From Trifolium pratense (taxonomy: Eukaryota > Streptophyta > Magnoliopsida > Fabales > Fabaceae), in assembly GCF_020283565.1 (NCBI RefSeq), contig NC_060063.1, positions 25,164,777 through 25,228,776 of the forward strand: DNA of 64,000 nucleotides, read 5' to 3'. Shown here one piece after another: positions 10,552 through 22,016 of this stretch. The translations under genes were made by a program, and so were the position numbers. Every line of letters begins with the position of its first letter. Position 1 is the first letter of the stretch. The notes beneath the pieces are model-generated. The model had not been told where the DNA came from, made no database searches, and saw only the letters and a list, made by a program, of their open reading frames with translations.

Positions 10552-10662
10552 GAATGAGATAGTAGAAAAAATTTAAAAAATTTCAAACACAAATATTTTC
10601 TTTCTCTCCCTCCCAAGCAGCAAGCCACGCGCGCAGCAGACAGGAAAAAACAACAATTAGCA

Positions 10663-10831
10663 TAGCGCCATTCTGAATGGCTTGATGCTTGTGTGATAGC
10701 GCCATTTCAAATGGCTTGATGTTGGGAAAAGCAGTCTGGTACAGGGGACACAGAAAAAGCAGAAAAGTAGTCAATAGCGCCATTCTGAATGGCGCTATCA
10801 CATGGCCATGGCGCCATTTCAAATGGTGCTA
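10663..10831. repeat. Cluster of four 15-bp palindromes, GCCATTYYRAATGGC type
   Basis: Copies sit at 10667-10681 (GCCATTCTGAATGGC), 10701-10715 (GCCATTTCAAATGGC), 10779-10793 (GCCATTCTGAATGGC) and 10813-10827 (last base changed). Three are preceded by TAGC. The third copy extends to a 23-bp near-perfect palindrome, 10775-10797. Two versions of the core alternate. They lie 120-290 bp upstream of the TATA box of the small gene. Confidence 0.8.
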
Positions 10832-10977
10832 CCCAGTTTGTCTTCTGTCAGAGGTGCATTAAGGGAAAAAAAATTGAGAGGGGGGTATTACGGGAAATAA
10901 GAGAGGGAGAGGGGTATATTTTGGGAAAAAAATCGAGGATATAATAGAAGTGCTCAGAAGGATTAGAGATTCATTTG

Positions 10978-11135
10978 AATAATAATATAGAGAAAAGATT
11001 GGATTTCGAAGAAGTAATTGAGTGTTCTTAAGAAACGTATGACAAGTAAAGTTGGAAAATCGACGTTATGATGAAAGAACGAATAGATAGTTAAAACAAC
11101 AAAGGAAGGATTAAACTATCTAGCGAAAGAAGATG
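10978..11135 (+). repeat. Diverged copy of the sequence flanking the MULE (empty site)
   Basis: AATAATATAGAGAAAAG through AAAACAACAAAGGAAGGATTAAACTATC matches 2806-2937 joined to 4071-4100. It lacks the 1.13-kb MULE and has a single GGATTAAA, so it represents the pre-insertion arrangement of a repeated segment. Confidence 0.75.
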
Positions 11136-11324
11136 GCTAAATGCATCCAAAGGTCCTAAGTTGACCAATAGCATGATGAAGGAACGAATAAATATTCTTT
11201 TAAGTTTTTTAGGTAACTGTTAGGTCTTTAAGTTTTATAGGTAATTGTTAGATTTTTAAGTTTTTCAGGTAACTTCTTCAAAAAGAAAAGTTTTTTAGGT
11301 AACAAGTTAGAAATTTAAAGGATC

Positions 11325-11455
11325 TGAGAGTGCATTGGTATTGGCTTGGGACCTGAGAGTGCATTGGTATTGGCTTGGGACCTGAGAGTGTGCTTCTCTT
11401 GAGGTATGAGATTCGTTTCTCTCTGGTACCAATTTGGGTGAGCTAATTTAGTTTC
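11325..11455 (-). repeat. Dispersed repeat with internal 32-bp duplication
   Basis: The string GACCTGAGAGTGCATTGGTATTGGCTTGG occurs twice in tandem. The block is the reverse complement of the dispersed repeat found at 4196, 6385 and 8070. Confidence 0.6.
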
Positions 11456-11549
11456 TTAAAAAAAACTTAAAGGACTTAGTTGTTACCTAAAAACTTTAAA
11501 CGATACATTTCTACCACAATAAACTCAAATGATCGATGGCAGTGTTAAG

Positions 11550-11695
11550 TAATTGATAAACAAGGATATTAATATTACCGATGGTGGAAGTTGTTTGGGA
11601 AGGATTACCTCCAGAAAAAGCAAGATGGGAATTAGAATGAGACATGCAAAAGAATAAATTGATTTATTTTTAGGTAACAATTTAAATTTCTGAGG
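11550..11695 (+). pseudogene. Second chromodomain remnant of a Ty3/gypsy element
   Basis: A plus-strand frame reads VWEGLPPEKARWE, and the following TTATTTTTAGGTAACAATTTA matches the flank of the remnant at 5880-6000. It is the second copy of the same decayed element tail. Confidence 0.55.
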
Positions 11696-11699
11696 AGAG

Positions 11700-13054
11700 T
11701 AGTATGTAACAATACTAAAACTTTGCTTAACACTGATATCCCAATTCCATATCTACTTATGAAACTTGAAACTTTGCCACATATATCATGTTTAAGGCAA
11801 AAATGAAGGTCAACATTAATTTCATTGACATAGATGGTTATTCCCTTTATGTGTCGTATCACATATTTTACAAAGTATGAACTGATGGTTGAACAGAATA
11901 ACTTGATGCACAACCTTTGTTATTCCAGAGCCCACATCATCTGAAGGTGCATTTTATTTCATGTGACACAATTTAAATGTCACCAACTATGCTAAAACTA
12001 GGTTTTCTTACTTTTGGACCAAATGAATTATTTCAGTTTTTAGTGTTATAATTATGTTGTTTTGCTTATGTTGTTGAAGAATATGACATTGACAATAAAA
12101 CTTGTTGAAATTTTATTCTACGTTATTAAAAAATATATTTAGTAGGCCTCTTTGCCACCCCTAGTCTTATGTGATTTTGTATTTTAGACATTTTTTTTTT
12201 ATGTTCGAAATCATTTTAGACAACTTATTTTGTCTATGTATAGATTGTAGTAAATGGATTTAATTGTTTTTGACCGATAAAAACTCATGAATGGTTTGAC
12301 AACTTTTTTTTTCTTTTTTTTTTAAGTTAAATTTTTAATTTTTAATTTCGAGAAGTTAATTATTTTGAGACAATTATCTTTAATTAATTGATGATTGTTT
12401 TAGATGCAGAGGTGTGACACCCTAAGTGGCATCAATTAATTATCATATTTTGTTTACACCATGTTATGAATATTAATGAAAGAAAATATAAGAACACAAT
12501 TAGCAAATGATCAAGTTTAAGATTTAAAAAAATTAATTTTAAACATTATATAAATCATATATAATTGATTCTCTTTCATTATCATGAAATAAATATGACT
12601 CTTAGAGTCATCACACCAACAATATATCATGTCTATAATATTATGTATCTTAGTCATAATTTTTTTTTACTAAATCTTAGAGTCATACATGACATAATGG
12701 ATATTATATAGGTTAAGAATATAAAATGATTATATTATTTTTCTTCATCTATTACCTTCGTCCCTAAATTTAGGACTTTCTTGAGAAATTTTCTTATCTC
12801 TTTTTATTAGGTTATCTTCCAATTTCCAACGATGTTTATTATTTTATTACCTACATACCCCTAATTATTTTACCTTTTTGTTCTACATCTTACAATAAAT
12901 AGTATTACCTCCGTCCCTAATTATAAGACTCTGTTTGACAAAAATGTACTATTTTTTTTACATAACAAAAATGTACTATTTATTTTCGTTGTTTTGACCG
13001 TATTTTTTTAATAATATATAAATGTAAATATTAGCATATAAGATTTTGTTCAAT
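11700..13054. other. AT-rich stretch with half-eroded MITE ends
   Basis: Two 'CCTCCGTCCCTAA' type ends (about 12766 and 12907) suggest decayed Stowaway/Tourist-like MITEs, but their partners are not clear. No gene is seen. Confidence 0.4.
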
Positions 13055-13064
13055 TTGTTTAGAT

Positions 13065-13346
13065 GGGAAATTCTAACATGAACCACTTCATCAAGTGGTT
13101 CATGGTGGACCAGTCATGAATAACATTATAACGAATACGAATTTTACAAAATCCACCGTTGATTGAAAGTTTATATCATATACATCATACATAGAAAAAT
13201 TTAGAAAAATTGAAAATCATTTGATATGTTATGGATGAAAATTTATGGATGATCTATACGATATAAACTTTCAATCAAATAGTGAATTTCGTAAAATTCA
13301 TATTCGGTAGATCAATTGTCCACGGTGGACCACCGTAGCATTGGCC
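13065..13346 (+). mobile_element. MITE with 10-bp TSD, copy 1
   Basis: The ends are GGGAAATTCTAACATGAACCAC and the inverted AGGCCAATGCTACGGTGGTCCAC. Mirrored sub-terminal blocks follow (GATATAAACTTTCAATC against GATTGAAAGTTTATATC). The flanks TTGTTTAGAT (13055-13064) and TTGTTTTGAT (13347-13356) form a 10-bp duplication with one mismatch. A second copy in opposite orientation at 53426-53810 also has a 10-bp duplication. Confidence 0.8.
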
Positions 13347-13717
13347 TTGTTTTGATGAGTATTTTCAAAATTAATATTAAGTTTTTATAATTTTTACTAA
13401 TAGACAATTAAAGATATTAGTGATCAAAATTGTGCATTGACATTAATTAACATTCAATTACTTATTATAATTGTCTATTAGTAAAAATTAGTGTCCTTTG
13501 TGTTATCAAAAAAAAAAAAAATTAGTGTCCTTTTAAATATTTATACATACTACATCTGTTAACAATATATTAAAAGTACTTATTATCAATTTACCTAATA
13601 TGCCCTCATCAATTTTAATAATATTTTAAATTTTCTACCCTTAAATGTAATTTTACATAAAAGTAGCAATTAAATATGATAACATCGTCAATATCATAGT
13701 AACCTAAAAAATAAATA

Positions 13718-14420
13718 AAAAATGATAACATCAAAAAGAGAGAAGAACATCAATCTACACAAAAATAATTTTTATTTATACAACGAGACAATTAGTCATT
13801 ATTGTTAAATATAACTAAAATACCCACAAAATAGTTGTCACTATTTTCTTTTAGAGACAACATTTAAACCACGAAATAAATTTTCTTATGAAAAGTTAAA
13901 CAGCATATATGAAGTAAAAGAAAAAATGAAATAGGCTACATTATTCTTACAATCAATTTTCAGCTTCATGTCATCATCAATTGTTCAAAAAAAAATGACA
14001 TGTCATCAAAATACCTTAATATTATTTTAATTAATTATTTAGATATGTTTAGTTACTGTTGAAGAATCATGGCCTAATTTAGCCTTCAAGATCTCTGACG
14101 AAGGACAAACCTTTAATTAGTGTGTATTTTAATCTGATTTTGCTTAAATGATACTGTAAGGTGAAAACCAAGGTTGGCTCTTTCAAACTAATTCAAATGA
14201 CCATCAACATCTAAGATCTGTATGGTTATCTAACTTGATCTTTATGCTAATGTTCTTTATAAATTTACTCAAAAGTTTTGATGTTTACGCTTCTCCGCCA
14301 TACCCAACACAACCATAAATCTTTATATGTTTTAGTTTTTATTTTCCTCTCATTAGATCTCTTTATTTATATAATCAAATCTATATTCTTGCTTAATATT
14401 TAGTTCTTTGGAGTACTTGA
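13718..14420. repeat. Segmental duplication block 1, copy A
   Basis: AAAATGATAACATCAAAAAG through GTTCTTTGGAGTACT is about 90% identical by eye to 22017-22703, in the same orientation. A few short indels differ (for example an extra stretch before ATGTCATCAAAATACC in copy A). No coding frame is evident in either copy. Confidence 0.85.
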
Positions 14421-15076
14421 TTGAAAACAGCCATAGCACCGCATAGCGTATCTTCTCCTCTCCCTGCAATTACATCGAACCTCCACACAACCTCCATAAC
14501 CACCGCTCCTTCTTCTCTACTTTCTACTTGCGCCTAACACCACGATGCCTCTTGCCCCACAATCTTTCACCATGTAGACTTTATGGGTGGTGGTGCGAAG
14601 AGGGTATCTTGACCTCCGTGCCACCTCCTTCACCTCGGTAGGGGTTGCGACGCCGTTCTGATGGCTGCTGTTGTTTTCGAGGAACAAAATCGTTATAAAT
14701 AATTTTCAGCCGCCGAAGATATTACTGGGTTGAGTCGCGGTCGATATATGCTTTCTTTAAGACGTTTCGCGGCACTGTCCAAAATTGTGCAAGGCAGACA
14801 ATCAACCACGAAGTCCTCAAAGATAAAACAGCTCAGTCCTACTGATACCGATAACTACTGCACTATAGTTATCGGGCAAGAATTACTCCCTCAACTATGG
14901 TACTAAAACCATTACGCTATGGTTTTAAGTTATTCTAATACGGTGCTATGACCGTTCTAATATGATACTGAGACCATTCTTATATGATAACTAAGACCAT
15001 TCAAATCATAGGGAATATGACGGTATGACCATTCTTAAATTTGAAGGAACTATGTTACTAGGATTACTCTTAAAAC

Positions 15077-15078
<2 letters not shown>

Positions 15079-15168
<90 letters not shown>
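15079..15168. repeat. (AAT)n microsatellite, about 30 units
   Basis: An uninterrupted AAT run. It makes a spurious poly-leucine frame on the minus strand. Confidence 0.98.
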
Positions 15169-15169
<1 letters not shown>

Positions 15170-15484
15170 TACTAGTATTATCGTTTACCGCCATAAATTA
15201 ACAACAACAGTCTTATGATTTGATTCAATCATAACATAAATATATATGTAGCTAATGCATATACTCTCTTTATTATAAAATAGATTTATGATTAGAATAT
15301 AATATAGACTTAATCTGTTTCATTACTTGTTGACAAGAAAATGAAACAATTTAATCTCTTAGCATCAATCCGCAGTCACAATGTACGGATTATATATGAA
15401 CAGTAAACAGTTAATATATTATATACAACATGTATAATAATATCAAAAGATTGTTTCAATTATAACAAACAAACAAACAGAAAA

Positions 15485-15682
15485 AGCTCCATAGTGGAGC
15501 AGAGAAAGGAGAAAGAAGATAGAAAAGTGGAATTGTATTAATTTCTGATTTCTGATTGTGTAGTTACAATGTAATACAAGGTGTATATATAGCCAGCTTT
15601 GTAAGAGTAAACTAACAGAACTAACTTTGTAACTAATTACAAGTGATCCTAACTAACTCAAATACAATCAGTTATCTTGACA
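15485..15682 (-). mobile_element. 3' LTR of a deleted Ty1-copia element
   Basis: On the minus strand, CTCATGGGGGAC (polypurine tract) is followed by TGTCAAGATAACTG as LTR start. The LTR holds a TATATATACACC promoter-like string. The outer end is not sharply defined. The gag fragment at 15668-16090 abuts it, so the pol region is lost. Confidence 0.65.
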
Positions 15683-16090
15683 GTCCCCCATGAGCAAGAT
15701 CTGAGATCTAACCACTGCATAGTGATCATTCAGTCCAGTTAGGAAAAGAAACACAAGATCTTCATTCTTGAACTTGCGCGCATTGCGCAGAGATTCACAT
15801 TGACAACGAGCAAGGCAAGTACAGGTAGGAATCGGCCTGAATATCTCCAATTCCTCCCAGAAGCCAAGAAGCTTGGTGAAATAGTCATTAACAGATAAAG
15901 AATCTTGACGAAAGGCATACAATTCACGTTGTAGACTAGCGACGCGAACACGATCGGCACGAGAAAATCGTGCTTTGAGATCGTTCTAGGCAAGAGCGGC
16001 GATGTCATAGTAAGCAATACTAAGAGAAATTGAGGAAGAAACAGAGTTCTGAATCCAAGAAAGTACCAAATTGTTGCAGCGCATCCACGA
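15668..16090 (-). pseudogene. Ty1-copia gag fragment
   Basis: The minus-strand frame reads FRQDSLSVNDYFTKL, FWEEL, FRPIPTC and NEDLVFLFLTGLNDHYAVVRSQI, the conserved gag (UBN2-type) region of plant copia elements. Upstream the same frame gives LSWIQNSVSSSISLSIAYYD, then a stop codon. The gag breaks off after QILLMGDC and runs straight into a polypurine tract and LTR: the CCHC motif, protease, integrase and RT were removed by a large internal deletion. Confidence 0.8.
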
Positions 16091-16565
16091 CAATGAATTG
16101 AACCAAATCGAAAAAAGTTGGCAATTCGATTCGATACTTAATTCGTTGGACGTGGTTCATGATTCAAATGAGTCAAACTCGAGTTGAAAGTTAAACTCAC
16201 TAAATAAACGAACTGAACTTGAACTATGTATAATATGTATAATTCGACTCATTTGGTTCATGAACCAGCTCGATATATGTGTGTATATAAACACACTAAT
16301 TTAAAGGAAATATTGTTCTTACTTTTTTTGTCAAAGTTTTCTATTCGTATTTATTAACAACTATAATTAAAATAAAAATATTAAATCCAACAGCCAACGG
16401 TCCATAATGGCACTTGAGTAAAAATAATACTCCGCAGATTCATTAAAAACGTTGAAAAGCTATTAAAAGTTTGTTTCAGCTTTAAAAAATGGATTTTTTC
16501 TTTGTATTTTTTAAAATAGATTTTTTAAAACCGTTTTTCAAAATATTACAAGTTTTTTAATATTC

Positions 16566-17410
16566 GTTATTTTTTTTTTTAACAAACCAAAATGAGATAT
16601 ATTAACTAAATCAGTCTCCCTAGCACAAGACGTACCGATGTAGACTACAAAAGTTTACAAGAGAGTCAAACAATCAAAAACATATACAAAAGTCATACAA
16701 GGCCCAAACAAAGTAGAGGACTAGACCACCAGCTATGGTAGTTTAAAGCTAGCGTAATACTCGTCGACTTCAACCATCTAAATGAAAACATCTTGATCTT
16801 GTCCAACAAAATATGGGGCATATCTGCTGAGCCTCTGAACAATCGATGATTTCTCTCCGTCCATACAACTCAAATACAAGCAAGTCAAATGAGCTGTAGA
16901 AAAGATCAACGCGCTCGAGATCCACCTGCGAAAGATGTGAACTGGATAAAGTGATCACGCAAAGAAGCGAAGTCCACCAAAGGAATGTCAATCCACGAAC
17001 GCACTAAATCCCAAAGAGAACCAACAATACCGCAGGATATGAATAAGTGATGGGTCGACTCAGTCTCACCACACCCAAAAACACACATGTGAGCTATAGG
17101 AGATAAAAACCGTCGAGTAACAAGATTCACTCTCGTGGGCAACCTGTCACGCAATAAACGCCATGCAAGGATGGAAACCTTCAAAGGAACCTGATGGTGG
17201 CAAATGAGATTTTCCACGACATCCATAGTAACCAAAGCATGAGATATCAGGAGCTGGTATGCCCCCTAACAGTGTAACCTGTGTCAGGATCAAGGTGCCA
17301 CTGCAACCTGTCAAAAGAAAGAGCCTGCAAGGAAATGTTAAAAAGTAAAGACTGACACTCCCCCAACATCTCCTCCTCCCACGCCTTCAAGTGCCTCCGC
17401 CACTCCCATG
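16566..17410 (-). pseudogene. 3' end of an L1-type LINE (zf-RVT domain)
   Basis: On the minus strand the frame at 17235-16906 reads VPLKVSILAWRLLRDRLPTRVNL and CVFGCGETESTHHLFISC, the reverse-transcriptase zinc-binding (zf-RVT) domain at the C-terminus of plant LINE ORF2. Upstream, in other frames, come pieces like WQWHLDPDTGYTVRGAYQLL, so frameshifts are present. Downstream, pieces such as WTERNHRLF and CLG continue to a poly(A) tail, seen as T-rich 16566-16579. The element is 5'-truncated near 17410, as is usual for LINEs. It lies between the two duplicated blocks of copy A. Confidence 0.82.
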
Positions 17411-17599
17411 CCCCTTGATGACAGCCAATTATATGACGTTTTTAGTAGTAGATTAGAGTAGATTTTATAGTAAATAAAGACCCAAAGCAAGCTAATATCG
17501 GGAAAAGTGAAGACACAAGGACCAGAAGTAAGAAAAATGGAAAAAGCAGCAAAAAATGGCAAAAATGGAATAAAATAGCGCACCATCGTACCCACGATG

Positions 17600-18550
17600 A
17601 GGTTCAACGTGGCGCTGAGATAGTCAAAGATGGCAACACTATCTTTTCACCGGCAGTTAAACAAGTTGTCTGAGCTACAATACTTCCAATCCACAACTTC
17701 TGAATATCAAACTGAATTTTGAAATTGACGGTAGGGTTTTCCAATGGAGATGATGCAGCTAATCCAATCATCAACTCATTGCTTGGAATTGGAATTTCAA
17801 AACCAATGCCGCCCCGATAATAAATCATCCCAATTTATTAATTCTTTGTTGAATAATTTTGTAGAAATGTCATAGTTACTTACCAAGTTGTTGCCAAATT
17901 TGGCATTTAATTTGTAATTGGAATTTTTCATAATTGCTTCCATTGAAGCTAAAGGTTCAGTGTCAGTTGTTGCAATCGACGTTATAACAATCCGCTACTT
18001 AAGTAACTAACATTATAAAAATGAGATTTTTGAGAAAAAACACCCTCCTACGTATAATCTGCTACTCAAGTAGCGGACAGTGGTATATTAATAATTTCGT
18101 ATGGCACATCCTAGAATCAGAGGGTGGCAAAAGTAAGTCTCTTTTTTAACACCCCTAATTGTATCCCCTATTATACACCATCGGTTAGACATTTCTCCAA
18201 GTCTACTAATTAGGAGCCAAAGACATGTCTTCAATCGTAAAAACTAGTCAACCTCCAAAATCTTTGTTGGTCACTTTCCACATGTAAATAAACCGGGTGA
18301 GTGGAGTATGTTAGATCTTGTGTTGGAGGTCTGCTGCAAATAACTTGAACAAGAAGAATATGATAAAGAACATGATAATGACTGCACATAAATTTCAAAG
18401 CGTTTGTATCACACTAAACCAATTATTCATTTGAACAAGTGTTCATAACTCACACATGAAATCTCGGTATCATTGATTGAATTGTCAAAATGACACATTT
18501 GTTAAGGCCTTGTGTATCATATCTTTTTCATGAGAATTTAAGAGTCAAGC
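17600..18550. repeat. Segmental duplication block 2, copy A
   Basis: GCTGAGATAGTCAAAGATGG through GAGAATTTAAGAGTCAAGC matches 23297-24247 in the same orientation, at roughly 95% identity by eye. It includes an exon-like frame (17604-17828, minus). Confidence 0.88.
17604..17828 (-). pseudogene. Exon-like fragment of an unrecognised protein, copy A
   Basis: The minus-strand frame reads MIYYRGGIGFEIPIPSNEL, then LMIGLAASSPLENPTVNFKIQ, LWIGSIVAQTTCLTAGEK. I do not recognise the family. The frame is kept open in the second copy (23266-23517) with mostly conservative changes, and copy B has two extra residues (PT). It looks like one exon of a duplicated, now isolated gene. No upstream or downstream exons were found, so I call it a remnant. 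Confidence 0.45.
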
Positions 18551-18720
18551 CCTAAATGGCAAAATCAATCATTTTGAAAACTATATCCATAAACCTAGGA
18601 GATGAACATTGTTATGCTTGGTCTTTAAACTCTTTGCAAAAAATCAACAACAAAAAAAAAGCGAGAGCTTAATTGGAACAAATAAAATGAGCAATTGAAA
18701 AAAAATAATATTATTTTTAA

Positions 18721-19269
18721 GGGTAAATAGTGTTATACCCCACTGCAAAATAGACGAGTTTTGCGTTACCCCCCTGCAAAATATTTTTTTGAGATTACCC
18801 CCTGCAATGTCAAGATTCTTTGCGTTACCCCCCTGGCTTAACAAGTGGACATATGACATGGAAGAATCTTGACGTGGCATGACACGTGGAAATTAATTTA
18901 TTTTTTATTTATTTTTAATTGCCAACTCATTAATTAATGTGGGTTTTTAATTAAAAAAATGAAAAAAAAAACTTAAAAGTTGTTATATTTTTATGAACTT
19001 ACTTAAAAGAAAGTTTTGTTTTTTTTTTTTTGACTAAAAGTTGTTATTATATATAAAAAAACTAATAATAATAGAGTAATCAAAAAAAAATTGCAATCAC
19101 ATATTTTAACTAATATAACCAAAAAAAAAAACCAAAAAAAAAAAACTGCAATCACATATTTTAACTAATAATAATATTAGTTATTATTATTATTATTAGT
19201 TTTTTGGTTACTATTATTATTATTAGTTTTTTTTCATCTTCGTTTTTTTTTTGTTACTCTATTATTAGT

Positions 19270-19312
<43 letters not shown>

Positions 19313-19652
19313 AATTTTTTTTATATATAATAACAACTTTTAGTCAAAAAAAAAAAACAAAACTTTCTTTTAAGTAAGTTCATAAAAATATAACAACTTT
19401 TAAGTTTTTTTTTCATTTTTTTAATTAAAAACTCACATTAATTAATGAGTTGACAATTAAAAATAAATAAAAAATAAATTAATTTCCACGTGTCATGTCA
19501 CGTCAAGATTCTTCCATGTCATATGCCCACTTGTTAAGCCAGTGGGGTAACGTAAAGAATCTTGACATTGCAGGGAGATAATCTCAAAAAAATATTTTGC
19601 AGAGGTAACGCAAAACTCGCCTATTTTGCAGGGGGTATAACACTATTTACCC
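18721..19652. mobile_element. Large fold-back (Mutator-type) element, arms about 450 bp
   Basis: The left arm GGGTAAATAGTGTTATACCCC is mirrored by the right end down to CTATTTACCC, and the arms match almost continuously for about 450 bp, including ACATGGAAGAATCTTGACGT. The centre is a microsatellite (TAATAATA and a TA run, 19271-19310). The target duplication TATTTTTAA is perfect (18712-18720 and 19653-19661). No transposase. The arms include ACGTGG boxes. A related element starts at 63966. Confidence 0.92.
19271..19310. repeat. (TA)n microsatellite
   Basis: About 20 TA units at the loop of the fold-back element. Confidence 0.95.
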
Positions 19653-19729
19653 TATTTTTAAAATATGTTCATTCTACCCTTATCTTACCCTATTATATTT
19701 TATTATTTTTTACTTTGTTGGTTTATAAC

Positions 19730-19935
19730 TTTTTCGGTAGACTATTCCGGTATGTATTATAATAATTTTACCGGCACACTTTAAAAAGTATGTATTATAA
19801 TTATTTTTACCGGAACACTTTAAACCGGTTTGAAAAATGTGCAGACTAATACATACCGGAACACACTTTCGAAAAGTGTGCCGATATTATACAAGTGTTC
19901 CGGTATTGTTCACTTTTCCAATATGATTTCATACC
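19730..19935. repeat. Cluster of inverted CCGG(T)ACACTTT motifs, left
   Basis: ACCGGCACACTTTAAA, ACCGGAACACTTTAAACCGG, ACATACCGGAACACACTTTCG and AAAGTGTGCCG occur in both orientations. Similar motifs form a second cluster at 21640-21845. Confidence 0.65.
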
Positions 19936-20349
19936 TTCTGGCTTGAAGTAACATTACATATTTCAGATGATCTACTAAGAAATAAGATATAGCAAAATGC
20001 AACCACTTAATTGGCTCTGCATTTCTGTCAAACATTGACCAAACATAAAATTAGAATTACAATCATCAGGAAAGTCTCACATCAACAAACCATAATAAAA
20101 AAGACATAAAACACCAATCAAATGTACCACCAAATTATTGTTTAAATTCTATTTTTACTTTCCTTTCAATGTTTATTTGTTGCTGATATTACAAACAATG
20201 ATTTTATCGGTATGCAACGGGTTTGAAATCCTACGTTGAGTGCATCACTCATTATGGCTAACTAAATACAAATTAACCATGTTCACAATATTTGATGAAG
20301 TTTAAGCTTGTATTTGGAAAGGGTAAAATGGAGAACGAAAATTTACTTA

Positions 20350-21190
20350 CAAAAATATAGTTATAACATAATGAAACATAGAAATAATGTGAAGAATGAG
20401 TGGAAAAGGTCGGAAATGGGGCGCCACACTCTTTCTATTGATTAGAAAGGATGATAAGCCAAAATGAGGATCACCACAAGAAACTTGGTTTCTTGATAAG
20501 ATCAAAAGCTTGGTCCAATCTAGAACCAAAAAGAGACAATACTCTCAATTCACACAAAGTGTAAAATTCTGCAAAATAGTCTCCATTGATTTTCGTCCAC
20601 TTAAATAGGAGAATTACAAAAGCTATAATCTGAGCCAAATCTCGCTCATTATTGCTAATAATTAGCATTGACCAGCCAATATTCATTTGGTGGCCAATTA
20701 AGGAATGTATGATCACACATTAAGAGTGATCAGCTGTTTTGTGATCAGCTGTTTTCCTCTCCCTTGCTCACCTCTTTATTTGCACGAAAATAAGTACACC
20801 AAATGCCTAATTAAAAATTTAAAAGCTTATAATTGGCAAGCAAAATAAACTAAAAATATTCTAAGTGTTTTGGTCTAATTTAGATAATTTGGACCTCACA
20901 CTTTTATTACAACACGAAATAAAAATTAAGAAAACTTCAAATTTGGGCAGCATGTCTTGTCCCAATGTCATCTTCACTTGACGTGATCAAATTGATAATT
21001 CTTGGCTCTATTTCGTCCTTTTGTTCTTTTACTCCCATCAAGTTGGTTATTAAGTTAGTTAAACCTTCCTTAGCCTTCTTAGCTCGCTGCCTTGTCATTG
21101 GACCTCTCAAACCTTGGATTGCTTCATTAAGGTCTTGTTGGGTAATTTCCTCATCAACTCCTATGTCATAATAGATCCAAACACTTGTCT
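20350..21190 (-). pseudogene. 3' remnant of a Ty3/gypsy element (polyprotein tail plus LTR)
   Basis: The minus strand near 21165-20955 reads DEEITQQDLNEAIQGLRGPMTRQRAKE, then IINLITS, a C-terminal tail of plant gypsy polyproteins (GPMTRxRAK motif). The following AT-rich sequence (to about 20350), with CTATTTAAGTGG-like promoter and a poly-adenylation-like region, is consistent with a 3' LTR. No integrase or RT remains. Boundaries are approximate. Confidence 0.6.
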
Positions 21191-21639
21191 GGGATTAACT
21201 TATCCAAGATGTTTATTAGAAACACTCACTATTCAAGGAACTTGGGGTGATGTCTTCTTCCACAAACTGATAAATGTAAATTAATTGTTTTCACATTTCA
21301 AATAACTTTGAAAATTGAAACTCATTATGTCCATTTTCCAGTATTGAATATGAGAATGCGAGTTTCCAAAAAGTCAAGAATGAACTCTAAAAATAAAACC
21401 ATACTCACAATTATGGGAACCACTGGTTTTGGAGCTTTGGCAATTGAAAGTCACTTCAAAACAAATCTTTATGCTGCAATTTTCAATATCAAAAGAAGCA
21501 GGTTACAAATCTTATATACAAAACACAAATTTTTTTTTGACGGTGTCAATAATACACAAATTGAAAAAGAGTGCCGGTACGATTAAAAAACGCATAGTGA
21601 ACCTGCACGGTATGCAAATTTAAATTGAAATGTCAAAAC

Positions 21640-21845
21640 CATATCGGTACACTTTTTTTAAGTGTGTCAGTTTGAAATCTTTACCGATATATTTTTTTAA
21701 AGTGTGCCGATATGAATATTCATACCGGAACACTCACATGAAAGTGTACCGGTATGAATATTCATACCGACAAACTTGAAAAAAGTGTATTGGTAAAGAT
21801 TTCAAACAGGCACACTTCAAAAAAGTGTACCGATATGTATTATTT
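21640..21845. repeat. Long imperfect palindrome built of CGGTACACTTT motifs
   Basis: The block folds about a centre near 21740 (ACCGGAACACTCACATGAAAG). CATATCGGTACACTTTTTT on the left mirrors AAAAAAGTGTACCGATATG on the right, and GAATATTCATACCG repeats on both sides. No coding frame. It may be the end of a larger element that also includes 19730-19935. Confidence 0.7.
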
Positions 21846-22016
21846 CACTTACTCTCTCTATTTCGCTTCACTCACACCAGTACACTTTCTCTGAGTAGGG
21901 TAGAAAATGAAATTATTTTTTTTTAGAATTTTACATTATATATGAGGGTATATTTGTCATTTCAATTCCAATTGTTGGGGTAGAGTGATAATTATTGGGG
22001 TAGAAAAAAAAATTTC

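Noticed and set aside
13390..13500. Small inverted repeat TTTTACTAATAGACAATT / AATTGTCTATTAGTAAAA
   Set aside because: It is a short palindrome without TSD or relatives in the window; insufficient for an element call.
15006..15194. Poly-leucine open frame on the minus strand
   Set aside because: It is simply the translation of the AAT microsatellite.
21308..21623. Two overlapping plus-strand frames of 92 and 64 aa
   Set aside because: No family motif, biased AT-rich composition and location between decayed repeats.
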